Positions 8,377 to 17,475 are shown, counted from the stretch's first letter. The stretch is DNA of 40,718 nucleotides from an uncultured Porphyromonadaceae bacterium (GCA_902493335.1 CABUPJ010000034.1:1-40718); one strand, 5' to 3'. The notes: generated by a model from the letters alone, not told the origin. Program-made: numbers and translations.

Positions 8377-8747
8377 CTTACACATAGTACTTAATGTTAG
8401 ATTATATGTCTATTCCAGATTTGTTTTTATTAAATGAAAAAGCGTTTAAATCATTTCGAATGTTTCCGTACACAAAATTAATTATAAAATTCACTTGGTG
8501 CAAATTGTTATATTACCGTAACCGGCTATGTAAATAGATGAAATTATGACATTTTGTAACCGGTATTGTCTATAATTTGAGCGCAGTTATTAAAATAATG
8601 TGCTTTTGTTTATGAAAAACAGCTCAAACGTTACGATTTGCAATTAGGTGAAATTTTGTTAAAAATGTAACATGTTGTAACATTATGTTATAAAACATCT
8701 TTATGAAGCATTATTATACGGTCAGAAATGTCGTTTTGACATAATTA

Positions 8748-8768
8748 CTGTTGTATAACAGTTTTTTT
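8748..8768 (+). terminator. Possible small plus-strand terminator
   Basis: CTGTT-GTAT-AACAG followed by seven T on the plus strand. The stem is only five pairs and no plus-strand gene precedes it, so it would only matter if the AT-rich gap is transcribed. Confidence 0.3.
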
Positions 8769-8783
8769 AAGCATCATGATGTC

Positions 8784-10223
8784 TTATCTGGCATAAAGCA
8801 TGTAAGAGGCAAACGGATCAAGACGTCCTTCGACAAAGCCGTTTTTGACCTTGAATACAGCCTTGTGTACCGAATCGGTATATTCGCCGTCGGGCAGACT
8901 TGTTTCGAGTTTTACTTTCTGAGGTTTCGATGAGAAACTGATAAGGGCCGCTCCGCTGTCGCCGCGTGATATTTCGGCCGCTTTGCCGTCTTTCGAGAAG
9001 CTGACTGTTTCGGGCTGACCTGCCATTTTGTGTCTGAAAGAGTTGACGGCGACAACTTCGGGATGGAAGAACTCGTCGTTGCCGCGGGCGCCGATGCGGT
9101 TGTTGCCCCAGTAATTTTCGCGGGTACTTCCGGCCGGCCGGCTGAAGAACAGCGGGCGGCCTGTGCTGCGGGCGGTGATGAAAGCCCATCCGGCTCTGAT
9201 GGCGTCGTCAGATATACCGGCCGATTCGTGTGCGTTACAATATGTATCGTGACTTTCGACCCATGTGACAAGATCGGTCGGAGCCGAAGGATGGTGCCAG
9301 TCGAGAAGATTTTCTTTATATACATTCTCTGCGACGATAGCGTTGCGAAGAGCGTGGCCGTAGCTGCTGGCGGTGAGGTCCATGTAGTCGTCATACTCTG
9401 TCTCCTTGACGTTTTTGTCCTGAAGCACCTCACCGTAGATATAGAGACTGTCAGGCATCAGAAGCGAGAGGCCTCTGACGGCTTTACGGCCTGTAGCGAC
9501 GTCCCAGAAATCGTTTTGTCTGGCTTTGGGGTCGAGCGGGTCAGAGGGCAGGCCTATGTGTTTGGCTGTGTCATATCTGAAACCGCGTGCGCCCAGGTTG
9601 ATGAGGTCGTTGACATACTGGAGGTAGTAATACTGGAAGTCGGGATTCTCGGTGTTGACGTCGGGGAGGCCGCCCATTTCGCCGGTGGTACATTCGAGAC
9701 GGTCGTTCCAGTTGACGATAGGTTTGAAGCCGTTGGCGTGGAAAAGATTCTCATGGCCGCCGACGGCATTATCGAGACCCGGGAGCACAGCCTTGTGGTC
9801 GATGGCGGTGTGGTTGGGCAGCACGTCGACAATGACTTTGACACCGTAGGCATACGCGCTGTCGCACATGTTTTTGAACGCGTTGCGGTCGCCGAGCATA
9901 TAGTTGCCTATGGTCCAGTCGGTCGGCTGATAGTAGTAATACCATTTGCCCATGACAGAGTCACCCGGCTCACTGAAAAGGGCCATGCCGCCGCCGTCGC
10001 CGACATAGCATGCCTGGGCCGGAGATGTCTGGACGTAGTCGTAACCGGCGTCGGCGATGCGCTTCATGTTTGACGCGATGGTGTCGAACGACCAGCTCCA
10101 GGCGTGGAGAATCACTTCGTCCTGACCTGTAGATTTGGAGTTATTTTTCAAGGATGTTACAGCCATTGCCGGACTAAGAGCCGTGCATGAAATGGCGAGA
10201 GCGAATAAAAACTTATGGTTCAT
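8784..10223 (-). CDS. Secreted GH13 alpha-amylase family glycoside hydrolase
   Basis: 479 aa with an N-terminal export signal (MNHKFLFALAISCTALSPAMA); AISC at residues 11-13 could also act as a lipobox, so secreted or lipid-anchored are both possible. The GH13 regions are clear: DVLPNH (133-138), GFRYDTAKH with nucleophile D218, YGEV with acid/base E265, and ESHDT with H325-D326. An all-beta C-terminal domain follows. It should cleave alpha-1,4-glucans such as starch or maltodextrin. It stands alone, with no SusC/SusD or other carbohydrate genes beside it. The upstream minus strand has only a near-match to the -7 box (TAACTTTA). Confidence 0.93.
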   Translation of the reverse strand: MNHKFLFALAISCTALSPAMAVTSLKNNSKSTGQDEVILHAWSWSFDTIASNMKRIADAGYDYVQTSPAQACYVGDGGGMALFSEPGDSVMGKWYYYYQPTDWTIGNYMLGDRNAFKNMCDSAYAYGVKVIVDVLPNHTAIDHKAVLPGLDNAVGGHENLFHANGFKPIVNWNDRLECTTGEMGGLPDVNTENPDFQYYYLQYVNDLINLGARGFRYDTAKHIGLPSDPLDPKARQNDFWDVATGRKAVRGLSLLMPDSLYIYGEVLQDKNVKETEYDDYMDLTASSYGHALRNAIVAENVYKENLLDWHHPSAPTDLVTWVESHDTYCNAHESAGISDDAIRAGWAFITARSTGRPLFFSRPAGSTRENYWGNNRIGARGNDEFFHPEVVAVNSFRHKMAGQPETVSFSKDGKAAEISRGDSGAALISFSSKPQKVKLETSLPDGEYTDSVHKAVFKVKNGFVEGRLDPFASYMLYAR

Positions 10224-10302
10224 GGTAGCTATAGTATGATATAATTATAATAATGTAAAGTTAATAATAATTTGCCGAAGTGATAAAATTTTTCTCAGTG
10301 TA

Positions 10303-10333
10303 TTGTATAGTATTTTGAAATTTTATAATTTTG
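10303..10333 (+). promoter_or_regulatory. Promoter of the glnN leader RNA
   Basis: TTG at 10303-10305 and TAATTTTG at 10326-10333 are 20 bases apart and match the Bacteroidetes promoter form. Predicted transcription start is near 10339. Confidence 0.6.
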
Positions 10334-10338
10334 CCACA

Positions 10339-10472
10339 TAAAATCAACGAGCAGAATGAAGCGGTTTAGCTATTTCTCCAAGCCAATTAAAGCTTGCGAT
10401 TGCCCGGATTCGGGCATTGGCTCGTCAGCGTTCACCCGCAAAGTAGACAACGGTCGCTCTGCGGGCTTTTTG
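10339..10472 (+). ncRNA. Candidate structured leader or small RNA upstream of glnN
   Basis: A roughly 135-nt interval runs from a predicted start near 10339 to an intrinsic terminator at 10435-10472, all before the glnN ATG at 10517. It contains TGCCCG-GATT-CGGGCA (10401-10416) extended by AGCCAA (10381-10386) pairing with TTGGCT (10417-10422). ACGAGC (10347-10352) can pair with GCTCGT (10420-10425), which competes with part of that stem. It has no credible ORF. It may be an attenuating leader for glnN or a free-standing small RNA. I do not recognise a named riboswitch class. Confidence 0.5.
10435..10472 (+). terminator. Intrinsic terminator 45 nt before glnN
   Basis: CCCGCA (10435-10440) pairs with TGCGGG (10460-10465), followed by CTTTTTGTTTT. 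The loop is 19 bases. Its place between a promoter and the glnN start suggests premature termination or the end of a small RNA. Confidence 0.65.
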
Positions 10473-10516
10473 TTTTATTGCAAGTACTTTTTGTTTAATC
10501 ATAATAGGTAAAATTT

Positions 10517-12706
10517 ATGTCTTCATTAAGGTTTAAGGTTGTAGAAGAAGCGTTTGACCGGAAAGCCGTCAAAGTCGATATTCCGAAGGAACGTCCCGAG
10601 AGCTACTACGGGAAACATGTGTTCAACAATCAGAAAATGTTTGAATATCTTCCCAAGCAGACCTATGACGCGCTTGTCAATGCCATCGAGAACAAAGAAC
10701 CGATATCGCTCGAGATTGCCGACAGTGTCGCCGAAGGTATGAAGCGCTGGGCCATCGACAACGGTGCGCGTCATTATACCCACTGGTTCCATCCTCTGAC
10801 CGACGGTACAGCTGAAAAGCATGACGCATTTATTGATCATGACGGCAAAGGCGGAGTGGTCGAGAAATTTTCAGGCAAGCTTCTCGTGCAGCAGGAACCC
10901 GATGCGTCAAGTTTCCCTAACGGCGGCATCCGCAATACGTTCGAAGCCCGCGGATATTCGGCATGGGACATATCTTCGCCCGCATTTATAATAGGTGAGA
11001 CACTTTGTATCCCGACAATTTTCATTTCATATACCGGAGAGTCTCTTGACTACAAGACTCCGTTGCTGAAGGCTCTCAACAGCGTCGACAAGGCTGCGAG
11101 CGCCGTCGCACGCTATTTCGACCCGACAGTGAAACATGTCAAGTCATATCTCGGCTGGGAACAGGAATATTTCCTTGTCGACGAAGCCCTCTACAGTGCC
11201 CGTCCCGACCTTGTGATGACCGGACGCACTCTCATGGGCCACGAGAGCGCCAAAAACCAGCAGCTTGAAGACCATTATTTCGGTGCGATTCCCTCGCGTG
11301 TCGAAGCTTTCATGCTCGATCTTGAGATTCAGGCCCATAAGCTCGGCATTCCCGCCAAGACCCGTCACAATGAGGTCGCTCCCAACCAGTTTGAGCTTGC
11401 TCCGATATTCGAGGAGACAAACCTTGCCAATGACCATAATCTGCTGCTGATGTCGCTCATGGCCGAAGTCGCCAGACGTCATAACTTCAGAGTGCTGCTT
11501 CACGAAAAGCCTTTTGCCGGTGTCAACGGTTCGGGCAAGCACAACAACTGGAGTCTCGGCACAGACAACGGAGCAATGCTCTTCGCTCCCGGCAAGACAC
11601 CGAAAGACAATCTGCAGTTCATCACATTTGTCGTCAACGTCATGGCTGCCGTTCACAAACACAACGGTCTGCTGAAAGCCTCGATCATGTCGGCGACCAA
11701 CACCCATCGTCTTGGCGCCAACGAGGCTCCTCCTGCAATCATCTCGATTTTCACCGGCACCCAGCTCGCGAAGATTCTTGATCTCATCGAGAACAGTAAC
11801 CTTGATGATCTGAGCAATCTCTCGGCTAAAGAAGGCTATAAGCTCGGCGTGGCTCAGATTCCCGAAATCATGATTGACAACACTGACCGCAACCGCACGT
11901 CGCCTTTCGCATTCACCGGCAACCGCTTCGAGTTCAGAGCCGTGGGTTCGTCGGCCAACTGCGCCTCGGCGATGATTGCCCTCAACGCCGCTGTCGCCGA
12001 CCAGCTTACAAGCTTCAAGACGGCTGTCGACGCACGGCTTGACAAAGGCGAGAATCTTGAGGACGCGCTCCTTGCCGAAATCAGAAAGCTTATCATCGAA
12101 TCCAAGAACATACACTTCGACGGCAACGGTTACAGCGACGAATGGAAAGCCGAAGCAGCCCGCCGCGGCCTCGACTGCGAGACATCCGCACCGAAGATTT
12201 TCGACGCATATCTCAGAGACTCGTCGGTCGATATGTTTGCCCGTACAAACGTTTTCACGCGAGTCGAGCTTGAGGCACGAAACGAGGTTAAGTGGGAGAT
12301 GTATACGAAAAAGGTACAGATCGAGGCCCGTGTTCTCGGTGATCTTGCCATAAACCACGTCATACCCGTTGCCACGCGTTATCAGTCGATGCTTGTCGAC
12401 AACGTCGTCAAACTCAAGACTCTGTTCGACGATGAGAAAGGCCGCGATATTGTCAGCCACGACCTTGAGACCATCGAGAAGATTTCAAAGCACATGTGTG
12501 TGATAAAGGCCCAGACCGACGCCATGGTCGATGCCCGCAAGAAAGCCAACGCGATAACAAACGAGCGTGACAAGGCTATTGCTTATCACGACACCGTCGT
12601 GCCCTGCATGGAAACGATAAGATATCATATCGACAAACTCGAGCTGATGGTCGACAACGAGATGTGGCCTCTGCCCAAATATCGCGAACTGCTGTTTATC
12701 AGATAA
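10517..12706 (+). CDS. glnN: Type III glutamine synthetase
   Basis: 729 aa, the length of the GSIII class found in Bacteroidetes and cyanobacteria (GSI is about 470 aa). It makes glutamine from glutamate, ammonia and ATP in the cytoplasm. Recognisable elements are WEQEYFLVDEALY near residue 214, NEVAPNQFELAP near 285 (metal and glutamate binding) and GVNGSGKHNNWSLGTDN near 335 (ATP/ammonia region). The C-terminal helical region of GSIII is complete. It is preceded by a leader with a terminator, suggesting transcription-level control, and is followed after 21 nt by a glutamine-using amidotransferase gene. Confidence 0.97.
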   Translation: MSSLRFKVVEEAFDRKAVKVDIPKERPESYYGKHVFNNQKMFEYLPKQTYDALVNAIENKEPISLEIADSVAEGMKRWAIDNGARHYTHWFHPLTDGTAEKHDAFIDHDGKGGVVEKFSGKLLVQQEPDASSFPNGGIRNTFEARGYSAWDISSPAFIIGETLCIPTIFISYTGESLDYKTPLLKALNSVDKAASAVARYFDPTVKHVKSYLGWEQEYFLVDEALYSARPDLVMTGRTLMGHESAKNQQLEDHYFGAIPSRVEAFMLDLEIQAHKLGIPAKTRHNEVAPNQFELAPIFEETNLANDHNLLLMSLMAEVARRHNFRVLLHEKPFAGVNGSGKHNNWSLGTDNGAMLFAPGKTPKDNLQFITFVVNVMAAVHKHNGLLKASIMSATNTHRLGANEAPPAIISIFTGTQLAKILDLIENSNLDDLSNLSAKEGYKLGVAQIPEIMIDNTDRNRTSPFAFTGNRFEFRAVGSSANCASAMIALNAAVADQLTSFKTAVDARLDKGENLEDALLAEIRKLIIESKNIHFDGNGYSDEWKAEAARRGLDCETSAPKIFDAYLRDSSVDMFARTNVFTRVELEARNEVKWEMYTKKVQIEARVLGDLAINHVIPVATRYQSMLVDNVVKLKTLFDDEKGRDIVSHDLETIEKISKHMCVIKAQTDAMVDARKKANAITNERDKAIAYHDTVVPCMETIRYHIDKLELMVDNEMWPLPKYRELLFIR

Positions 12707-12727
12707 AGAAAGCGGCGGTAAAATAAC

Positions 12728-14611
12728 ATGGAACAGCTGAAACATGAATGTGGCGTAGCGATGATAAGACTGCGTCACCCGATACGGTATTATAAAGAAA
12801 AATACGGCAGTTACAGCTATGCCCTCGGCAAACTGTACCTCCTGATGGAAAAACAGCATAACCGCGGGCAGGAAGCCGCCGGCATCGGTGTCGTAAAGAT
12901 GGGAGCGGAGCCGGGTCATGAGTATGTATTCCGTGAAAGGGCTCTCGGCGCTGACGCCATACAGACAATTTTCGGCGAGGTAAACCGCCAGCTTGCAGCT
13001 TCGCTGCCCGATGCTACGCCCGAGGAGGTCGAGCGTCTTGTCCCTTTCATCGGCGAGATCTATATGGGGCATCTCAGATACAGCACTACGGGCAAAAGCG
13101 GTATCAGCTATGTGCATCCGTTCTTGCGCCGCAACAACTGGCGCTCGCGCAATCTGCTGCTGTGCGGCAACTTCAATATGACGAATGTCGACGAGATATT
13201 CGAGAAAGTCGTCTCCACAGGCCAGCATCCGCGAATCTACAGCGACACGGTCATGCTTCTCGAACAGCTCGGTTATGCCCTTGACAAAGAGAATCACCGG
13301 CTTTACCGTCAGTTCAGAGACGGAGCCGTTGACCCGGAGTTAAGTCATCTCATCGAAGATAATCTCGACATGGTCAACGTCATGCGGTCGGCTTCGACAT
13401 CGTGGGACGGTGGATATGTGATTTGCGGCGCGACAGGGTCGGGCGACATGTTTGCCCTGCGCGATCCTCACGGCATCAGGCCGGCGTTCTACTGGTATGA
13501 CGATGATTTTGTCGTTCTTGCCTCGGAGCGTCCTGTGATACAGACTGTCTTCAATGTCGCCCGGGCCGATGTCAGTGAGTTGCAGCCGGGCTCGGCTCTT
13601 ATTGTCACAAAAAAAGGCGATATCTCGACGCCGCAGGTGCTCGAGCCGCTTAAAAACGAGAAATGCTCGTTCGAGCGCATCTACTTTTCGAGAGGCAGCG
13701 ACGCCGATATTTATAAGGAGCGCAAGGCTCTCGGACGCTACCTCGTCCCTGAGATTCTCGAGGCCATCGACCATGATCTTGACAATACGGTCTTCGCCTT
13801 CATACCCAATACGGCCGAAGTCGCTTTCATGGGGCTCACCGAAGGACTCGAATCGTATCTTGACAGCCTCAAGGCCGAGGAAATCATTACGGCACAGAAG
13901 TGCGGCGGTCTTAATGCCGCCCGTGTGGCAGAAATCATGGGCCGTAAGCTAAGAATCGAGAAAATCGCTCTAAAAGACATAAAACTAAGAACATTTATTG
14001 CCGAAGGCGCGTCGCGCAACGAGCTCGCGGCGCATGTCTATGATGTGACTTACGGTTGTATCGTCAACGATGTCGACACGCTTGTCGTCATCGACGACAG
14101 CATCGTGCGCGGCACTACGCTGAAACAGTCTATCCTGCAGATGCTCGACCGTCTTCATCCGCGTCGTATCGTCGTGGTCTCTTCGTCACCGCAGGTCAGG
14201 TATCCCGATTATTACGGCATCGACATGTCGCGCATGAGCGAGTTCGCGGCCTTCAGAGCCGCCGTCGAGTTGCTGAAAGACCGCGGCATGTCCGATGTGC
14301 TTGAAGACACATACCGGGCCTGTCTCGAACAGCTGCAGCTTCCTGCCGAGCGTCAGGTCAATTGTGTCAAGGCGATATATGCGCCGTTTACCGACGCCGA
14401 TATTTCGCGGAAGATTGCAGAGATGCTTACACCCGAGACGATGAAAGCTGACGTGAAAATCATTTATCAGAATCTCGACGGACTGCATCGCGCCATACCG
14501 AATCATCCCGGCGACTGGTATTTCTCGGGTGATTATCCAACTCCGGGCGGTGTCCGTCTTGTCAACCGCGCTTTTGTAAATTATTATGAGGGCAACTCTG
14601 ACTTACGGTAG
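12728..14611 (+). CDS. PurF-like amidophosphoribosyltransferase, long form
   Basis: 627 aa, about 120 residues longer than E. coli PurF (505 aa). The N-terminal half is a class II glutamine amidotransferase domain: C8 in HECGVA would become the N-terminal nucleophile after removal of a seven-residue propeptide, and HLRYSTTG and LCGNFNMTN are present. The C-terminal phosphoribosyltransferase domain has the PRPP motif VVIDDSIVRGTT near residues 453-464. The expected reaction is glutamine plus PRPP to phosphoribosylamine, the first step of purine synthesis. Since the length differs from standard PurF it may be a paralogue, so I give no symbol. It lies 21 nt after glnN and its end overlaps radC (convergent) by 9 bp. 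Confidence 0.88.
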   Translation: MEQLKHECGVAMIRLRHPIRYYKEKYGSYSYALGKLYLLMEKQHNRGQEAAGIGVVKMGAEPGHEYVFRERALGADAIQTIFGEVNRQLAASLPDATPEEVERLVPFIGEIYMGHLRYSTTGKSGISYVHPFLRRNNWRSRNLLLCGNFNMTNVDEIFEKVVSTGQHPRIYSDTVMLLEQLGYALDKENHRLYRQFRDGAVDPELSHLIEDNLDMVNVMRSASTSWDGGYVICGATGSGDMFALRDPHGIRPAFYWYDDDFVVLASERPVIQTVFNVARADVSELQPGSALIVTKKGDISTPQVLEPLKNEKCSFERIYFSRGSDADIYKERKALGRYLVPEILEAIDHDLDNTVFAFIPNTAEVAFMGLTEGLESYLDSLKAEEIITAQKCGGLNAARVAEIMGRKLRIEKIALKDIKLRTFIAEGASRNELAAHVYDVTYGCIVNDVDTLVVIDDSIVRGTTLKQSILQMLDRLHPRRIVVVSSSPQVRYPDYYGIDMSRMSEFAAFRAAVELLKDRGMSDVLEDTYRACLEQLQLPAERQVNCVKAIYAPFTDADISRKIAEMLTPETMKADVKIIYQNLDGLHRAIPNHPGDWYFSGDYPTPGGVRLVNRAFVNYYEGNSDLR

Positions 14612-15319
14612 CTGACCTTCGTCGTGCATTGAATAATAATCAGAGTCAGTGATTATGATATGGTCATTGACTCTGATTTCAAACAATGCCGCAGCGTCCT
14701 TGATTTTGCGTGTCAGCGCTATGTCCTGGGGGCTCGGTCTGAGTGTGCCCGACGGATGGTTGTGAAACAGAATCATGGCCGACGCCGAGGCTTCGAGCGC
14801 ATATTTCATTATGATTCTGACATCTACGGCAGTTGCTGTCAGGCCGCCTTGGCCGATTTTTTCGCGTCTCACCTGTTTGCCTGCCTGCGACAGATAAAGC
14901 ACCCAGAATTCCTCGTAGGGCAACCGCTCGAGATGCTGGCGCATTATATCGTATGCTATCTCGGATGAATTGATGACCGCATCGGTGACAAGGCGCGCGT
15001 CGGCGGTCGACCGCGAACCGAGTTCGAGCGCGGCGAGGAGATTGAGCGCTTTTGCCGGACCGATGCCCGAGAAGCGTTCGGTCAGTTCGTTGACTCCGAG
15101 GCTCGTCACTTTAGACAGATGGCCGTCAAATTCGTCAAGTATGTCCTGACTCAGTTCTATGACCGACCGGCCTTTTATGCCTGTTGCGAATATCAGAGCC
15201 ATCAGCTCGGCGTTTGTCAGGCTCTTGATGCCGTTTGCAAGAGCTTTTTCGCGCGGGCGGAGTTCGGTTGCCATCTCCTTGATGGTCTTGCCGTGGTTTG
15301 GCGACTCGTTGTCTTTCAT
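14603..15319 (-). CDS. radC: RadC family JAMM/MPN-domain protein
   Basis: 238 aa. An N-terminal helix-hairpin-helix-like region (GIGPAKALNLLAALELG) precedes a JAMM metalloprotease-like domain with H186 and H188 in HNHPSG and D199 in PSPQD, the zinc-binding set. RadC was named for DNA repair, but that assignment has been questioned and its true role is uncertain. It is the last gene of a five-gene minus-strand operon, starting 3 nt after the glycosyltransferase, and its 3' end overlaps the PurF-like gene from the other strand. Confidence 0.93.
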   Translation of the reverse strand: MKDNESPNHGKTIKEMATELRPREKALANGIKSLTNAELMALIFATGIKGRSVIELSQDILDEFDGHLSKVTSLGVNELTERFSGIGPAKALNLLAALELGSRSTADARLVTDAVINSSEIAYDIMRQHLERLPYEEFWVLYLSQAGKQVRREKIGQGGLTATAVDVRIIMKYALEASASAMILFHNHPSGTLRPSPQDIALTRKIKDAAALFEIRVNDHIIITDSDYYSMHDEGQLP

Positions 15320-15322
15320 GTC

Positions 15323-16324
15323 TTATTTTCCTTTTCTCATTGCTATTTCCTCGTCGAGGTCGCGGCCGCGGCGAAGGATTATTTTTGAAAAGTAGGCCTT
15401 GATGAAGCCGATGCCGTAGCCGCCGAGCTGTATTATTGCCGCCGGAACGGCCTTGGCCGCAATGTTGAGGCTGCGGGTCTTCAGAAGAGCTCCGATGAAG
15501 ACCGCGAGGAAATAAAGCCCCAGCGGAAGCAGGAACCATGGCGAGACAAAGATGCCGAGCGCTATGAGCAGCAGGCTGCCGATGACAAAGACGGCCGGCA
15601 GCAGATGAACCGCCTTGAGAGAATCGGGATAGAGCAATTTCAGAGTCACCCGCGACATGCCGAAGACATAGACCTGACGGAAGAATTTTTTGAAATCGAT
15701 GCGGCGTTTGTGCCACACGGGTGCCTCGACAATCAGCCCGGTCGTGAAGCCTGCGTTGCGTATTCGGGTGCTCATGTCGATGTCTTCTGAAAACATCTCA
15801 CGGAATCCGCCGACACGTTCATACACCTCTCGCGAAAATCCCATGTTGAAAGTGCGCGGCACGAATTTTTCGAGTTTGATCTTACCCCCTCTGATGCCGC
15901 CGGTGGTCATAAACGATGTCATCGAATAGTTTATCGCCTTCTGAGTGTCGCTGAAAGAGTCATGTGCGGCGTCAGGTCCACCGAAACAGTCATAACGTTT
16001 TGCGGCAAGAACCTTTGATATAGTCTCGAAATATGCCGGCGGGATGACGCAGTCAGAATCGAAGAATATAAAATACCTGCCCGAGGCTCTCTCCATGCCG
16101 TAGTTGCGGGCTATCGAGCGCCCTTCGTTGGGCTTGAAATAATATTTTACGTCGAGGCCGTGTGACGCGTATCTTCCGGCGACGTCCTTGCAAGGCTGAG
16201 TCGAACCGTCCTCGACGATGATGACCTCGAAGTCGCCGTCAGTCTGTTCGGTCAGGCTGGCAAGCAGTTCGTCGACTTCGTCGACACGGTTGTAGACAGG
16301 TATTATGACAGAGTAGGTTTTCAT
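15323..16324 (-). CDS. Family 2 glycosyltransferase with C-terminal membrane segments
   Basis: 333 aa. The GT2 (GT-A fold) domain begins at once: VIIPVYNR near residue 7, VEDGST at 38-42 and the metal-binding DSD at 89-91 (FFDSDC). Residues about 238-285 form two hydrophobic segments, so the enzyme is probably anchored in the inner membrane and acts on a lipid-linked or envelope glycan at the cytoplasmic face. Donor and acceptor cannot be read from the sequence. It starts 2 nt after nspC ends and sits in the pcrA operon; no other polysaccharide genes are next to it. Confidence 0.9.
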   Translation of the reverse strand: MKTYSVIIPVYNRVDEVDELLASLTEQTDGDFEVIIVEDGSTQPCKDVAGRYASHGLDVKYYFKPNEGRSIARNYGMERASGRYFIFFDSDCVIPPAYFETISKVLAAKRYDCFGGPDAAHDSFSDTQKAINYSMTSFMTTGGIRGGKIKLEKFVPRTFNMGFSREVYERVGGFREMFSEDIDMSTRIRNAGFTTGLIVEAPVWHKRRIDFKKFFRQVYVFGMSRVTLKLLYPDSLKAVHLLPAVFVIGSLLLIALGIFVSPWFLLPLGLYFLAVFIGALLKTRSLNIAAKAVPAAIIQLGGYGIGFIKAYFSKIILRRGRDLDEEIAMRKGK

Positions 16325-16326
16325 CT

Positions 16327-17475
16327 TCAGCTCATTCTCGATTTATAGTCTTCATAGCCAAAAACGCGGATGACACGGGCGTCGTCAGAGTGTTCGTTCG
16401 ACGCCACGACAATCGCCGGATGCTGGATGCCGTTGAACATCGTCGTTTTGACCGTGGTATAGTGATTCATGTCTTCAAGTGTCAGACGCTGTCCGGCTTC
16501 GAGCGGTTTCTCGAAATACCAGTCGCCCATATAGTCGCCGCTGAGGCATGAGTTGCCGCCCAGGCGGTAAGGGTGTCCGGCGTCAGCGCTCTCTGTTATC
16601 TTCGGCTGATAGGGCATCTCGAGTGTGTCGGGCATGTGGCAGGCGAACGATACGTCGACTATGGCAGTGCTTATGCCGTCGTTCTCGACGATATCGACGA
16701 CCGATGTGATGAGGTCGCCCGTCCGCCAGGTGAAGGCGCTGCCGGGCTCAAGTATTACGCCGACACCGGGGTGACGCTCCCTGAAGGCTTTGAGTAGACC
16801 GACGAGATGGCCGGTGTCATATCCCTCGCGTGTCATGAGATGGCCGCCGCCCATGTTTACCCAACTTACTTTGTCAAGAAGATGGCCGAACTGCTGCTCG
16901 AAGGCTTCGAGTACTTTCTCGAGGTCGTAGCTCGTCGACTCGCAGAGGGCGTGGAAGTGAAGCCCCTCGATGCCCTCCGGCAGACCGTCTTTCAACGCCT
17001 CGGCCGGGACGCCGAAGCGCGAGCCGGGCAGGGCAGGATTATAAATATCAGTCTCGATGACCGAGCATTTCGGGTTGACTCTCAGTCCAGGCGAAACTCG
17101 TTTGTCAGGGTGGGCTGCGTTGTATTCCCTCACTTTTGCGGCAAAGCGGTTCCATTGGCCGAGCGAGTTGAACGTTATATGCGAGCTGCCCTCGAGATAT
17201 TCGTCAATGGTCGAGTCGGTATAGGCGGGACAATAACTGTGTACTTCGTCACACAGAAACTCGCGTCCGAGACGCATCTCGTTGAGCGAACTCGCTGTCG
17301 ACGCAAAGCCTCTTTCCTTGAAAAGACCGAATGTGCGCCATAACGCATTGGCTTTGAATGCCATGATGATTTTGACGCCGGCGCGCTGCGACACCGATTC
17401 GATGATGTCGAGATTACGGGCGATGCGGTCGGTGTAGACGGCGTAGAACGGGGTAGGTATGTCGGATATTTTCAT
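16327..17475 (-). CDS. nspC: Carboxynorspermidine decarboxylase
   Basis: 382 aa, PLP-dependent fold III (alanine racemase-like) enzyme. It decarboxylates carboxyspermidine or carboxynorspermidine, the last step of the alternative polyamine route used by many gut Bacteroidetes. K41 in MAFKANAL is the expected PLP lysine; NPKCSV, HFHALCESTSYDLE, NMGGGH, EPGSAF and the late NSCLSGD cysteine are characteristic of NspC. The partner carboxyspermidine dehydrogenase is not in the window. The ATG overlaps the pcrA stop (TAATG), which implies translational coupling. Confidence 0.94.
   Translation of the reverse strand: MKISDIPTPFYAVYTDRIARNLDIIESVSQRAGVKIIMAFKANALWRTFGLFKERGFASTASSLNEMRLGREFLCDEVHSYCPAYTDSTIDEYLEGSSHITFNSLGQWNRFAAKVREYNAAHPDKRVSPGLRVNPKCSVIETDIYNPALPGSRFGVPAEALKDGLPEGIEGLHFHALCESTSYDLEKVLEAFEQQFGHLLDKVSWVNMGGGHLMTREGYDTGHLVGLLKAFRERHPGVGVILEPGSAFTWRTGDLITSVVDIVENDGISTAIVDVSFACHMPDTLEMPYQPKITESADAGHPYRLGGNSCLSGDYMGDWYFEKPLEAGQRLTLEDMNHYTTVKTTMFNGIQHPAIVVASNEHSDDARVIRVFGYEDYKSRMS

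Larger units (their letters stand above)
8303..8783. other. AT-rich intergenic region with repeats
   Basis: About 480 bases between the amylase stop and dnaG with no credible gene; the longest plus-strand frame at its right end overlaps the amylase antisense. It holds the dnaG promoter, a long inverted repeat at 8341-8376, two copies of GTAACCGG 38 bp apart (8518 and 8556), two copies of TGTAACA exactly 10 bp apart (8666 and 8676), and a small hairpin with a T-run at 8748-8768. It is markedly richer in AT than the genes around it. Confidence 0.7.

Noticed and set aside
8614..8649. Tiny ORF (ATG AAA AAC ... TAG, 11 codons) in the AT-rich gap
   Set aside because: Too short, no clear promoter or downstream gene on that strand; it arises readily by chance in AT-rich DNA.
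9030..10073. Long open frame antisense to the amylase (347 codons)
   Set aside because: It is a mirror of a clear GH13 gene and resembles no protein family.
10339..10472. 6S, SRP or tmRNA identity for the glnN leader RNA
   Set aside because: There is no long central-bubble hairpin, no SRP helix 8 tetraloop motif and no tRNA-like end in the interval.
11144..12460. Long open frame antisense to glnN (438 codons)
   Set aside because: It lies fully opposite a strongly conserved enzyme, and its composition is that of a complementary-frame shadow of GC-rich third positions.
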